A stretch of DNA of 64,000 nt from Tessaracoccus sp. OS52 (GTDB taxonomy: Bacteria; Actinomycetota; Actinomycetes; Propionibacteriales; Propionibacteriaceae): positions 124,001 through 188,000 of the forward strand of contig NZ_JAJEWM010000002.1 in NCBI RefSeq assembly GCF_020687685.1, given 5' to 3'. The translations under genes were made by a program, and so were the position numbers. Under the pieces are notes generated by a model. The model did not search any database. It saw only the letters and a program-made list of their open reading frames with translations, and was not told the DNA's origin. This document shows, piece by piece, positions 8,655 through 17,250 of the stretch; position 1 is the first letter of the stretch; every line of letters begins with the position of its first letter.

Positions 8655-8805
8655 GGCTTTCCTCCTGCTTGTGGTGTGCTCCCATCCCACCGCGAGGCCC
8701 CGCTCGCCCGCATCGGCCGTCCGGGTGGAGCAACACCGTCCGAACGGGTGGTGGCCGCGGGCTGGGAACAGGCGATCGGCCGATGCGACTGTCGGAGGCG
8801 CGTTC

Positions 8806-8811
8806 TAGCAT
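8806..8811 (+). promoter_or_regulatory. Leaderless -10 element TAGCAT for the histidine kinase
   Basis: TAGCAT starts 12 bases before the GTG at 8818, so the predicted transcript begins at the start codon. No Shine-Dalgarno sequence is present. Confidence 0.5.
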
Positions 8812-8817
8812 GAGGCT

Positions 8818-10113
8818 GTGTTGAGGACCGAGGCCATTGATCGACGCCGGCCACCGTGGTGGCGGACGGCGCTGTTGATGCCGCTCGGTCTCCTCGGGAC
8901 GCTCATCAGCGTGGTCTACTCGCCGGCGGGCTGGGAGATGACGGACTCCAACGCGGAGTCCGGCTCTGCCCTCCTCCTCGCTTTCGCCGGCATGCTCCTC
9001 GCCCTGGTGGGCTCGATCGCCCTCGCGTGGCGTCACAGGGCGCCGGTGTGGTTCGCCGTCGTCGCCGCCCTGCTCCCCCTCGCGATTCCCGTCGGCAACA
9101 CCTTCGCCTACATCACGGTTGGCTCCCTCATCGGCCGTCGCCGTGGCCCGGGGGTGTGGGCCGTCACCGCCCTGACCATCCTCACCACCACCTGGGTGGT
9201 CGTCGCGGACGCCATGGCACAGCCTCTGGCGGCGTCGTTCGTCAAGAAGATCCTCACGGGTGCGCAAGCAGATCCCTCTCAGGCCGTCGACGTCGCCGTC
9301 GGGCCCGTGATCGTGATGGCCGTGGTGGGACTGGGCGCGAGCATCGGCGTGGGTCTTCTCCTGCGCGCCAGGCGCCTCGCCCGGCTCGCGGAGGCGACCG
9401 CCCGGGCGGAACGCCGGGTCAGCTCGGTACTCGGCGACGAGGTGGCCCGCCGCGAAGAACGCGAACGGATTGCTCGGGAGGTCCATGACGCTCTCGGTCA
9501 CCGGCTCTCACTCCTGGGCCTCCACGCCGGCGCCATAGAGGCCAACTCCGAAGGCGACGAGCGACTGCGCACCTCTGCTTCACTCGTGCGCAACAGCGCC
9601 GAGGGCGCCATGGATGACCTGCGCTCGCTGCTGGGGATGCTCCGCAGCCCCACCGCAGACCAGCCTGAATTGCCACTGACCCTGCTGCCACGGGTGGTGG
9701 AGGAGTCCTTCGGCGCCGGTCAGCAGCTCAGCTCGTCGGTGTTCATCCAGGAGGCCGCGCACGCTGACCCAGCCTTGTCGCGGGCGGTTTACCGCATCGT
9801 CCAGGAGTTGCTGAACAACGCGCGCAAGCACGCGCCAGACGCCCGGACCGTCCTGTCGGTCATCGGCGGTCCGGACACGGGCATCACCATCGACGCGCGC
9901 AACCCGGTGCGTCCGCCTGCGGCGGCGGGGCCATCCGCTCCCGGGTCCCGCCGCGGGCTCTCGGGCATCGCGGAGCGTGCCGAGCTCCTGGGCGGTTCTG
10001 TCCGGTACGGGCTGGATGAGGGTGGCACCGTGTTCAGGGTGGAGGTGCGGCTGCCGTGGCTTTATGGCGGAGCTGGCCGGGCCGGCACCCAGGTTGTCAG
10101 TGGGCGCTCCTAG
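8818..10113 (+). CDS. NarL-family sensor histidine kinase
   Basis: The protein has 431 residues. The N-terminal half has about five hydrophobic segments (17-35, 52-70, 78-95, 112-132 and 160-182) and no large extracellular domain, suggesting intramembrane or envelope-stress sensing. The dimerisation/phosphoacceptor domain (HisKA_3) carries the phosphorylated His223 in EVHDALGHRLS. The HATPase domain has the N-box VQELLNNARKHA and a G-box at RRGLSGIAERAELLGG. Its partner regulator starts nine bases downstream. No target gene is evident, though a beta-galactosidase gene converges on the pair. Confidence 0.85.
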   Translation: MLRTEAIDRRRPPWWRTALLMPLGLLGTLISVVYSPAGWEMTDSNAESGSALLLAFAGMLLALVGSIALAWRHRAPVWFAVVAALLPLAIPVGNTFAYITVGSLIGRRRGPGVWAVTALTILTTTWVVVADAMAQPLAASFVKKILTGAQADPSQAVDVAVGPVIVMAVVGLGASIGVGLLLRARRLARLAEATARAERRVSSVLGDEVARREERERIAREVHDALGHRLSLLGLHAGAIEANSEGDERLRTSASLVRNSAEGAMDDLRSLLGMLRSPTADQPELPLTLLPRVVEESFGAGQQLSSSVFIQEAAHADPALSRAVYRIVQELLNNARKHAPDARTVLSVIGGPDTGITIDARNPVRPPAAAGPSAPGSRRGLSGIAERAELLGGSVRYGLDEGGTVFRVEVRLPWLYGGAGRAGTQVVSGRS

Positions 10114-10116
10114 AAT
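10111..10116 (+). promoter_or_regulatory. -10 element TAGAAT overlapping the kinase stop codon
   Basis: TAGAAT begins on the TAG stop of the kinase and lies 12 bases before the GTG of the response regulator. This implies an internal leaderless promoter in addition to read-through from the kinase promoter. Confidence 0.45.
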
Positions 10117-10122
10117 GCTGGC

Positions 10123-10782
10123 GTGCTACCCACCCGAGTTCTCCTCGTCGACGATGACCCGCTGGTGCGTGCCGGAGTCAGGTTCCTGCTCGACAGCGCC
10201 GATGACCTGGAGGTCGTCGGTGAAGCCGCCGACGGCGACGAAGTGGTATCGGCCGTCAAGGCCTCCAGGCCCGACGTCGTCCTCATGGACCTGATCATGC
10301 GTCGGGTCGACGGCGTCGCGGCCACAGCCGCAGTGCGGGCGCTGCAGCCGCCGCCGCACGTCATAGTGCTCACGACGTGGGACGTGGACGACGCCGTCGT
10401 GCGCTCGATCGAGGCGGGGGCGTCCGGTTTCATCCTCAAGTCCTCGAGCCGTGAGCTCATCGCGGCCATCCGGGCCGTCATGGCTGGTGACGCGGTTCTC
10501 TCACCCAAGAGCACACGCCAGCTGCTGGAGCAGTGGCGCTCCAAGTCCAATGAAGGGGCTGACCACGCCCGTGCCAGCGTCGGAAGGCTCACCGAGCGGG
10601 AACGCGAGGTTGCCGCGGCCACCGCAGAGGGACTCACCAACAACGAGATCGGCAAGCGGCTGTTCCTGGCCGACGCGACTGTGAAGACGCACCTCGCATC
10701 CATCCAGACCAAACTCGGGTTGCGCAACCGCACGCAGGTGGCGGTCACCGCCGCACTCGGTGGCCTCGTTTCAGAGCAGTGA
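10123..10782 (+). CDS. LuxR/NarL-family response regulator
   Basis: The protein has 219 residues. The receiver domain (5-120) has the acidic pocket Asp10-Asp12, phosphoacceptor Asp56 in VVLMDLIM and conserved Lys106 in GFILKSS. The C-terminal helix-turn-helix (about 153-210) shows LTEREREVAAATAEGLTNNE and VKTHLASIQTKLG, the GerE/LuxR signature. It is the cognate partner of the preceding kinase (9-base gap). Its last 12 bases overlap the 3' end of the convergent GH35 gene. Confidence 0.88.
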   Translation: MLPTRVLLVDDDPLVRAGVRFLLDSADDLEVVGEAADGDEVVSAVKASRPDVVLMDLIMRRVDGVAATAAVRALQPPPHVIVLTTWDVDDAVVRSIEAGASGFILKSSSRELIAAIRAVMAGDAVLSPKSTRQLLEQWRSKSNEGADHARASVGRLTEREREVAAATAEGLTNNEIGKRLFLADATVKTHLASIQTKLGLRNRTQVAVTAALGGLVSEQ

Positions 10783-13035
10783 CACTCCCGGGTCCGCTCG
10801 CAGCTCCCGGACCTGCGAGCGACGCAGCACCACGAGGTCGAGCTCCAGCAGCGGGCCAGCCGTGGCGTCGCGACGGTCCGCAGCCGCCGGGGGCAGCCAC
10901 ACCTTGGCCTCGGGGTGCAGCGGCAGGATCTCGAGGACCAGCTCGGAGTCCCCGGGCACCTGGACCAGCCATGGACGTCCGTCGTAGAACCGGTCCGCCA
11001 CCGCGGCGCCGTCGATGACCAGGCGCGCGACGTCGCCGGCGAAATGGATCTCAAGGAAGCCGCTGGAGCAGGGATCCGGATGCTCGCCAGACGGCACCCG
11101 GAGTCGGTAGCGCGCCGCACCCTCCCAGTCGGCCCCGTTCGGTGCCGCAGCCCGGGTCCCCGAGCGTCCCCACGATGCTGGTGGTTCGACGGCGTCGCGC
11201 ACCAGCTCGGCTTCCAGCACCACACCGGCGGCCACGCCGTCGTCGTCGGTTCGCAGTCGGCGCCACTGCCCGTCGATGAACTCCGACACGCTCGGCCGAC
11301 CCTCGGAACGCACCACCAAGGTGTCGCCGTCGAGCCAGACCGGGTCGGATGAACGCAGGACGCGGCGCTCGGTCCCCAGTACCCAGACCTGGTCGGCGTC
11401 GTTGGCGGCGATTACGACCACTCGCCGCCGGGTGTCGCCGACGGTGACCTCGATCACTCCGCCGTCGGTGAACTCCCAAACGCCGGGTGCGACTTGCTCG
11501 GCGTCACCGGTGACCGTCGCGTCGGGGTCCAGCGCCACCTGGGCAGCGATGCCGGGCTCGGCCACCAGGAAGACGCCCTCCTCCGTGGCGGTCAGCAGCG
11601 ACGCCGTGGCCCACTTCAGCGTGAGCCCACCGACGGTGACGTTGACCGGCCAGCGCGCCACCGTCCCCGCCGGGATGGTGACCGGGCCATGGCCGATCGT
11701 CACCGGGCCGTCGGCCAGTTCGAGGCTCAGTTCCACCGCCGGGAGGTCCGGGAGGGGGATGTGGGGCTGGTGCCAGTTCAGGAAGACGAAGCCGCCATCG
11801 CCGTCGCCGCGGAAGCTCCAGCGGGGGCGCTCGTCTTCGGGGAAGGTGACGGGCAGCGTCGCGAGCCGGTCACCGAAGGCGTGGACGAAGGCGTGCTGGC
11901 GGCGCAGGCCCGGCATGGACGGTCCGGGCAGGCCGACCGCGGAGACGGGAGCCTGGAAGTCGTAGTCGAACTCGGGCAGGTCGTTCGGGTAGCCGGTGGC
12001 CTGCGACTCCTGCAGTCCCGGCTGCGGGTTCGTGCCGCCGGCGTACATGTAGTAGCCCTGCCAGGCCGATCCGCTGCCCAGCTTCGCATTGGCGACCGCG
12101 GGCACGTCCAGCGCCTCGAGCACGGGGCGGCGGTGGTACGCCGTCGCCATTCCGCCACCGAGCTCGCAGGTGGCGGCGGGGAACGTCGGATCCACCGGTT
12201 CGGCGACGAAGCTTGCGACGACCGCCATGTCGAGACCGCGGACGTCGGCCCCCACTCCCGGGTCGTCCCACTGCGGTGACATCCGGAAGTGGGCGCGGAA
12301 AGTCGCGTGCCAGGCGGAATCGTGTTCCACCCAGAAGCCGTCGGCGTACCCGGACCACACCGGCAGGAACTCTTCCGGCGGCAGGTCCGCGCCGCCCCAC
12401 GCCGTCGCGGTCCAGATGGGTGCCGTGAGCCCGGCGTCGCGGGCCAGGCCCTTCAGTGTCAGCAGGTGCCCGGGCTGGTCGTAGAGCTCGTTCTCCACCT
12501 GGATGGCCACCACCGGGGAGTCCGGGCCGCACAGGTCCCCGACCTGCTCGCCCAGAGCCTGGAACCACTCCCGCACGAGCTCCAGGTACTCGGGGTCGTC
12601 GGTGCGGTGGGCCACCTCAAGTTCCTGCAGCCAGTCGGGAAAGCCGCCGTTGCGGGCCTCGGCATGCACCCACGGACCGAGGCGGAGGCAGACCAGCAGG
12701 TCCAGCGAGTGGCACAGCTCCACGAACGCCCGGATGTCGAGCTGGTCCTCGAAGGACCGCTCGCCGCGCACCGGCTCGTGATGCAGCCAGATCACGTAGC
12801 TGGAGACGACGTCGACCCCGCTGGCCTTCATCAGCAGGAGCCGCTGCCGCCATTCCGCGCGCGGCACCCGGGAGTAGTGCAACTCACCCGAGACGGGCAG
12901 CCAGGGCCGCCCGTCGAGCTCAAGGAACCGGCTGTTCAGAGCCACTCGGGAGTGCTGGTCCACGTCGTTCGCCATCGCCGGACGGGTCAGCGGCTTCGCC
13001 CAGCCTCCGGGCACCAGCGCGCGGGGTGTCATCAT
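10771..13035 (-). CDS. GH35 beta-galactosidase
   Basis: The protein has 754 residues. The catalytic TIM barrel covers about 15-370: GELHYSRVPR near 50, LRLGPWVHAEARNGGFP near 135 and VAIQVENEL with the acid/base Glu near 185. The likely nucleophile is Glu in TCELGGG near 290. Beta-sandwich domains follow. GH35 enzymes remove terminal beta-galactosyl residues from oligosaccharides or polysaccharides. No signal peptide is visible, so it probably acts on imported sugars, but no sugar transporter is adjacent. ATG 13035 follows AAGGAG at eight bases. The stop overlaps the convergent regulator gene by 12 bases. Confidence 0.85.
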   Translation of the reverse strand: MMTPRALVPGGWAKPLTRPAMANDVDQHSRVALNSRFLELDGRPWLPVSGELHYSRVPRAEWRQRLLLMKASGVDVVSSYVIWLHHEPVRGERSFEDQLDIRAFVELCHSLDLLVCLRLGPWVHAEARNGGFPDWLQELEVAHRTDDPEYLELVREWFQALGEQVGDLCGPDSPVVAIQVENELYDQPGHLLTLKGLARDAGLTAPIWTATAWGGADLPPEEFLPVWSGYADGFWVEHDSAWHATFRAHFRMSPQWDDPGVGADVRGLDMAVVASFVAEPVDPTFPAATCELGGGMATAYHRRPVLEALDVPAVANAKLGSGSAWQGYYMYAGGTNPQPGLQESQATGYPNDLPEFDYDFQAPVSAVGLPGPSMPGLRRQHAFVHAFGDRLATLPVTFPEDERPRWSFRGDGDGGFVFLNWHQPHIPLPDLPAVELSLELADGPVTIGHGPVTIPAGTVARWPVNVTVGGLTLKWATASLLTATEEGVFLVAEPGIAAQVALDPDATVTGDAEQVAPGVWEFTDGGVIEVTVGDTRRRVVVIAANDADQVWVLGTERRVLRSSDPVWLDGDTLVVRSEGRPSVSEFIDGQWRRLRTDDDGVAAGVVLEAELVRDAVEPPASWGRSGTRAAAPNGADWEGAARYRLRVPSGEHPDPCSSGFLEIHFAGDVARLVIDGAAVADRFYDGRPWLVQVPGDSELVLEILPLHPEAKVWLPPAAADRRDATAGPLLELDLVVLRRSQVRELRADPGVSLL

Positions 13036-13145
13036 CGGTCCAACTCCTTGTCAGCGACGTACGTCATGAGGCTATCCCAAGCTGGATCGCAGGGACGGCT
13101 GCCCCCGCCCCACTCCCTTGAAACCCGCCCAAGGACTCACCGGGC

Positions 13146-13775
13146 TCAGAGGATGCCTCGCTCGTAGGCGACGCGCACTGCCGCGGCACGATCACTGACA
13201 CCCAGCTTGTCGAAGGCGTGGGCGAGGTGGGTCTTGATGGTCGCCTCGCTCACGTGCATCCGGGCTGCGGCGCTGCGGTTGGTGAATCCCTCGGCGATCA
13301 GGCGCAATGCGTCCAGTTCCCTGTCCGTCAACTGCTGCTCGCCGGTCCGTCCGGCCAGGACGGCGAGCGCCTCGGCCGTGAGTACCGGGCGGCCCTGCGC
13401 CAGGTCGGTGACCGCGCGGACCAGTTCGGCGCGACGGGCGTCCTTGAGTAGGTAGCCATCGGCCCCGGCCTCCAGGGCGGTGCGGATGTCGCGCTCGGCG
13501 TTGTAGGTGGTCAGCACCAGGATGCGGGGGGTCGTGCGGCCGTCGGCGCGCAGGGCTGAGATTGCTTCGATACCGTCGCCGCCGCTCATCCGTAGGTCCA
13601 TGAGGACGACGTCGGGGCTGGTGGCATCGATGACGACGAGGGCCTCGCGGCCGTCGCCCGCCTGGCCGACCACCTCGACTCCTGGTTCGGTGGTGAACAT
13701 GCCGACGAGGCCGTCGCGCACCACGGGGTGGTCGTCGACGACGACGACGCGGATGGGTTCGCTGGTCTGGGTCAT
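13146..13775 (-). CDS. LuxR/NarL-family response regulator of the ABC-exporter operon
   Basis: The protein has 209 residues. The receiver domain has Asp14-Asp15, phosphoacceptor Asp60 in VVLMDLRM, and Lys in GYLLKDA near 110. The LuxR-type helix-turn-helix (about 147-205) contains LTDRELDALRLIAEGFTN and IKTHLAHAFDKLG. Its start overlaps the end of the kinase gene by four bases (ATGA), so the two are translationally coupled. It is last in the operon ATPase-permease-kinase-regulator, an arrangement typical of modules in which the two-component pair controls its own exporter in response to antibiotic or membrane stress. Confidence 0.88.
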   Translation of the reverse strand: MTQTSEPIRVVVVDDHPVVRDGLVGMFTTEPGVEVVGQAGDGREALVVIDATSPDVVLMDLRMSGGDGIEAISALRADGRTTPRILVLTTYNAERDIRTALEAGADGYLLKDARRAELVRAVTDLAQGRPVLTAEALAVLAGRTGEQQLTDRELDALRLIAEGFTNRSAAARMHVSEATIKTHLAHAFDKLGVSDRAAAVRVAYERGIL

Positions 13776-14974
13776 GTGGGCACGACTGCGGTCAGGACGC
13801 AGCCTCCTCCTTCTGGCAACTCGAGGTCGAGGGCTCCGCTGGCTCCGCGCAGACGTTCCCGGATGCCCGCCAGCCCGAAGCCGCCGGTGGTGGCGGCCGG
13901 GTCGAAACCGTCGCCGTCGTCAGCCACCCGGAGCCGGACGTCCTGTGTCGTGTAGGTGAGGGTCACGTCGACGGCGGTGGCGTGGGAGTGCTTGGCGACG
14001 TTGGACAGCGCCTCCTGGCAGATGCGCAGCAGGTCGGCATCGTGGGGCGTGGGGTTGGGGTCGCCTGTCGTGCGGAAGGTGGCGGCGATGCGCGTGCCCT
14101 CCGACCAGGCCGCACACAGTGAGCTGAGGGCGTAGTGGAGATCGGAGTGGTCCAGCAGCGGTGAGGCCAGCGCGCTGACGGCTCGTCGGGCCTCGGCCAG
14201 GCAGTCCCGCACCGTGCGGTCGACGCGGTCCAGGACGGCGCGGGCGTCGGTGAGGCTCGAGGACTCCGAGGCCGCTTCGATCTGCCGGAGGGCGGCGATC
14301 AGGCCCTGGGCGACGGTGTCGTGGATGTCGCGGGAGAGCCGCTGACGTTCCTCCAGCACACCGGATTCCCGGGCCTGTTCGACGATCTGGTGCTGGAGCG
14401 CCTCATTTATCCGGTGGGCCTCCTCCAGCTCGTCGAGGGCCGCGCGCAGGCGCGTCACCGTCTGCTGGCGGTGCCGGTCGACGTGCACCATGCCGACTGC
14501 CAGACCCCCGTTGGCCAGCAGCAGGAAACCGAACAGTACCGGCCGCTGCACCACGCCGTCGGGTCCACCGGACTGGGCCAGAGCGCTGAGCGACGCCGCC
14601 GCGATCAGCGCCCAGGCCTGGCCCCTCGCGGGGAACACGGCCACAGCGTCGAGGTAGCCGACGAAGGCGTAGATACCGAACACCGGGCTCATGCTGACCA
14701 GCGCCAACGTCAGCGCCAGGTTGAGCACGAACCCGGCGATGCGCTCGCCGCGGGAGCCGCAGCGCAGCAGCCACAGCCGGAGGCCAAGGGTCGTCGACGT
14801 GACCGCGATCAGCCACGGCAGGCGGTCGGGCGCGACGGGGGCGCCACCCAGCGCGAGCGTGACCACGAAGGCGAGGGCCAGTAGCACGAAGGGGGCGGCG
14901 ACCAGGCCGCGGCCCAGCCACCTCCCCTCTTCGCTGCCGACGTCGGAGGCCTCGGCGGTCGTCGGAATGGTCAC
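13772..14974 (-). CDS. Sensor histidine kinase of the ABC-exporter operon
   Basis: The protein has 400 residues. Five or six hydrophobic segments between 22 and 165 give a membrane-embedded sensor without a large extracellular loop. A coiled linker leads to HisKA_3 with His218 in LSRDIHDTVAQG. The ATPase domain has CQEALSNVAKHS (N-box) and VADDGDGFDP with GGFGLAGIRERL (G-boxes). GTG 14974 overlaps the permease stop by four bases, which identifies the start; longer in-frame versions would run back through the permease. It likely signals to the regulator at 13146. Confidence 0.85.
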   Translation of the reverse strand: MTIPTTAEASDVGSEEGRWLGRGLVAAPFVLLALAFVVTLALGGAPVAPDRLPWLIAVTSTTLGLRLWLLRCGSRGERIAGFVLNLALTLALVSMSPVFGIYAFVGYLDAVAVFPARGQAWALIAAASLSALAQSGGPDGVVQRPVLFGFLLLANGGLAVGMVHVDRHRQQTVTRLRAALDELEEAHRINEALQHQIVEQARESGVLEERQRLSRDIHDTVAQGLIAALRQIEAASESSSLTDARAVLDRVDRTVRDCLAEARRAVSALASPLLDHSDLHYALSSLCAAWSEGTRIAATFRTTGDPNPTPHDADLLRICQEALSNVAKHSHATAVDVTLTYTTQDVRLRVADDGDGFDPAATTGGFGLAGIRERLRGASGALDLELPEGGGCVLTAVVPT

Positions 14975-15723
14975 GGCGCCTCCAGCCGGAAGGTGCGGGC
15001 CGCCACCGCGAAGCCGACGATTGCCCAGGCCAGCATCACAACGACGGCCGACGCGTCGGGCCACTGCCCCGCCATCGCGTTCAGCATGCCGCCGGCGGCA
15101 GCACCGCCGGGGGTGAGGTCCGAGATGACGGTCAGCACCGGCGGGAACACGGCGCGGGGCACCCACATGCCTGCGGCGAACCACATGCAGGCAGCAACGA
15201 ATCCGCCGATCCCAGCGCCGACGCGTGAGTTCTTCGCCACGCCGCACAGCATGGCACCGATGGCGAGGAACGACAACGCTCCGAGCAGTGCGGTGAGCGC
15301 GAACGCCGGCAGGTTTGCCGGGAGCGGAAGCCCCAGCAGCGCCGGCACGAACACGAGCAGGGCCGTCATGAGGACACTCAGTCCGAGGACCACGACGACG
15401 ATGGCTGACAGCAGCGTCCACGCCGGCACCGGGGTGGTCCGCATCCGCCGCAGGACCCCGAACTCGCGGTACTGCGTCACCACCGTCGGGAGCACCTGCA
15501 ACGCCAGCACCGACGACGTGAACAACACAAGCACCGGCTGGTAGACCTGCGCGAAGCTCATCCCGCCCAGGTAGGGCTGCGGGGCCGCGACGGGCGGCAC
15601 CAGCGGGGTGACCACAGCGGCCAGGAAGGGCAGGACAACCGCCCAGATCACCGGCGCAGGCTCCCGTCCCAGCAGGCGCACCTCGGTGCGCAACAACATG
15701 GGGAACGCATTGGGGGCAGTCAT
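14971..15723 (-). CDS. ABC-2 type transporter permease
   Basis: The protein has 250 residues with six predicted transmembrane segments, the ABC-2 permease pattern, and the conserved loop YREFGVLRRMRTTPVP that couples to the ATPase, followed by GAMLCGVAKNSRVG near 165. It forms the membrane channel for the ATPase at 15720, with which it overlaps by four bases. The substrate is unknown; lipids, peptides or drugs are typical for such exporters. It belongs to the four-gene operon with a kinase and regulator. Confidence 0.85.
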   Translation of the reverse strand: MTAPNAFPMLLRTEVRLLGREPAPVIWAVVLPFLAAVVTPLVPPVAAPQPYLGGMSFAQVYQPVLVLFTSSVLALQVLPTVVTQYREFGVLRRMRTTPVPAWTLLSAIVVVVLGLSVLMTALLVFVPALLGLPLPANLPAFALTALLGALSFLAIGAMLCGVAKNSRVGAGIGGFVAACMWFAAGMWVPRAVFPPVLTVISDLTPGGAAAGGMLNAMAGQWPDASAVVVMLAWAIVGFAVAARTFRLEAP

Positions 15724-16625
15724 CGGGCCTCCTCCTTCCGGGTCAGGCTGACGTAGGCGTCGTCCAGCGACGGCGCGGTGATCCGAAGACCCTCGAACTC
15801 GATACCCGCCCCCGTGAGGCCGCCCAGCACGGCGACGGGACTCGCCTCGGACCCACGGACCGTGACCTGGTTGCCCTCCACCTCGACGGTGGCCACCGAG
15901 GGCAGGTCGGCCAGCCAGGCCACGTCGGCGGCGTGGCTAGTGGTGAAGCGGATGATCGACTGGGCCCCGCTGTGGGCCAGCCCGGCCGGGCTGTCCAGGG
16001 CGACGACGCGCCCGCCGTCGATTATGGCCACCCGGTCACATAAGAATTGGGCCTCCTCCATCGAATGGGTGACCAGCATGATGGTCACTCCGTCGCTTGT
16101 GAGGTCGCCGAGGAACTCCCAGATCTCGCGGCGGGCCGCCGGGTCCAGGCCCGTGGTCAGCTCGTCCAGGATGGCCACCCGCGGATTCCCGACCAGCGCC
16201 AACGCCACCGAGAGACGTTGCTGCTGACCGCCGGAGAGGTGCTCGAAGCGCGTGTCAGCCTTGTCGGCCAGCCCGAAGCGCTCCAGCAGCTCGTCGGTGG
16301 CCCTGGGGTTGCGGTAGAACGACCGGTACAGCTCGATCGACTCCCGCACCTTGATCTTCGCCGGCTGCCGCGACTCCTGCAGCTGCATTCCCAGGAGCTC
16401 GCGAAACTCCCGCTCCTCCGCCGCAGGGTCGAACCCGGCCACCCGGATGGAGCCGACGTCGCGGGGCCGGAGCCCGCCGATCATCTCCACCGTCGTAGTC
16501 TTGCCAGCCCCGTTCGGGCCAAGGATGCCGAAGACCTCCCCCTCGGCCACCGACAGGTCGATGCCCTGCACCACGGGTCTTCCCGAGTAGCTCTTCCGCA
16601 GATCGCGGACCTCGATGATGTTCAT
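15720..16625 (-). CDS. ABC transporter ATP-binding protein
   Basis: The protein has 301 residues. The nucleotide-binding domain shows Walker A GPNGAGKTTT near 36-45, signature LSGGQQQR near 129-136, Walker B VAILDELTTGLDP near 150-160, and the switch His in THSMEEA. Walker B ends LDEL, with the usual Glu-Pro replaced by Glu-Leu, a minor variant. The C-terminal 80 residues match the DrrA-type extension. First gene of the exporter/two-component operon. ATG 16625 (MNIIEVRDL) matches the family start; the upstream ribosome-binding site is weak (GTGGTGGGC). Confidence 0.88.
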   Translation of the reverse strand: MNIIEVRDLRKSYSGRPVVQGIDLSVAEGEVFGILGPNGAGKTTTVEMIGGLRPRDVGSIRVAGFDPAAEEREFRELLGMQLQESRQPAKIKVRESIELYRSFYRNPRATDELLERFGLADKADTRFEHLSGGQQQRLSVALALVGNPRVAILDELTTGLDPAARREIWEFLGDLTSDGVTIMLVTHSMEEAQFLCDRVAIIDGGRVVALDSPAGLAHSGAQSIIRFTTSHAADVAWLADLPSVATVEVEGNQVTVRGSEASPVAVLGGLTGAGIEFEGLRITAPSLDDAYVSLTRKEEAR

Positions 16626-16830
16626 GCCCACCACGGTCCCCTGATTACAGTCGCCGCGGCTCATCCAACCCGGTGGAGCGCGACTCCCGATCGGATGAGG
16701 TCGCCACCCGCGCTCAGCGTCCGGTGACGCCCGGATGTTGCTCGAGATGCACCCTAAACTGCCTGCCCAACGGGGCGGCCTGCCGCGCGAACCCTGACAT
16801 CTGGGCGCCAAGCCTCCGGGAAGGATCGAG

Positions 16831-17151
16831 ATGATCGACGACGAACTCAGCGCCGCGCTGCGCACGCTCCGCGAGGCCAACCACGAGGCCCTCTTCGATC
16901 CTGCCCGGCGAGGCCCCGGGACCGTGCCTACGGGTGCTGACCGGTTCCTTGCCCACTACGGGACACAGCGGGGCCACAAGTTGCTCGAGGGCGTCCAAGA
17001 AGTGTGGCAGGAGGCGCGGCGAGTACCCGACCCCGGCGGTCCCATCACCGGCTACGGTCTTGAACTCAGGAAGTGGGCCGCGACCCGACCCGACATCGAC
17101 CCCCGTGCGCTTCAGGAAATCATCGACCGCCTCATGTTCCAGAACCGATGA
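16831..17151 (+). CDS. Hypothetical protein
   Basis: The protein has 106 residues and no recognised domain. It is predicted mostly helical, with an acidic start (MIDDELS), a Gly/Pro-containing middle and a helical end rich in Arg and Asp; no membrane segment or signal peptide. GGGAAGGA six bases before the ATG supports translation. It lies alone on the plus strand between the exporter operon and the phosphatase/EVE gene, at the edge of the accessory region. Function unknown. Confidence 0.55.
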   Translation: MIDDELSAALRTLREANHEALFDPARRGPGTVPTGADRFLAHYGTQRGHKLLEGVQEVWQEARRVPDPGGPITGYGLELRKWAATRPDIDPRALQEIIDRLMFQNR

Positions 17152-17250
17152 TCGAACCCATCGAGGCGGACCATGTCAGAGACACCTGCAGGCCTGAAGC
17201 GAACCTTCCGGGGCTAATCCTTACCGTGGCGGATTGGGGGCGCGGGTCCT

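Noticed and set aside
13772-15421. A 549-residue kinase starting at 15421
   Set aside because: The extra N-terminal part runs antisense-like through the permease frame; GTG 14974 overlaps the permease stop in the usual coupled manner.
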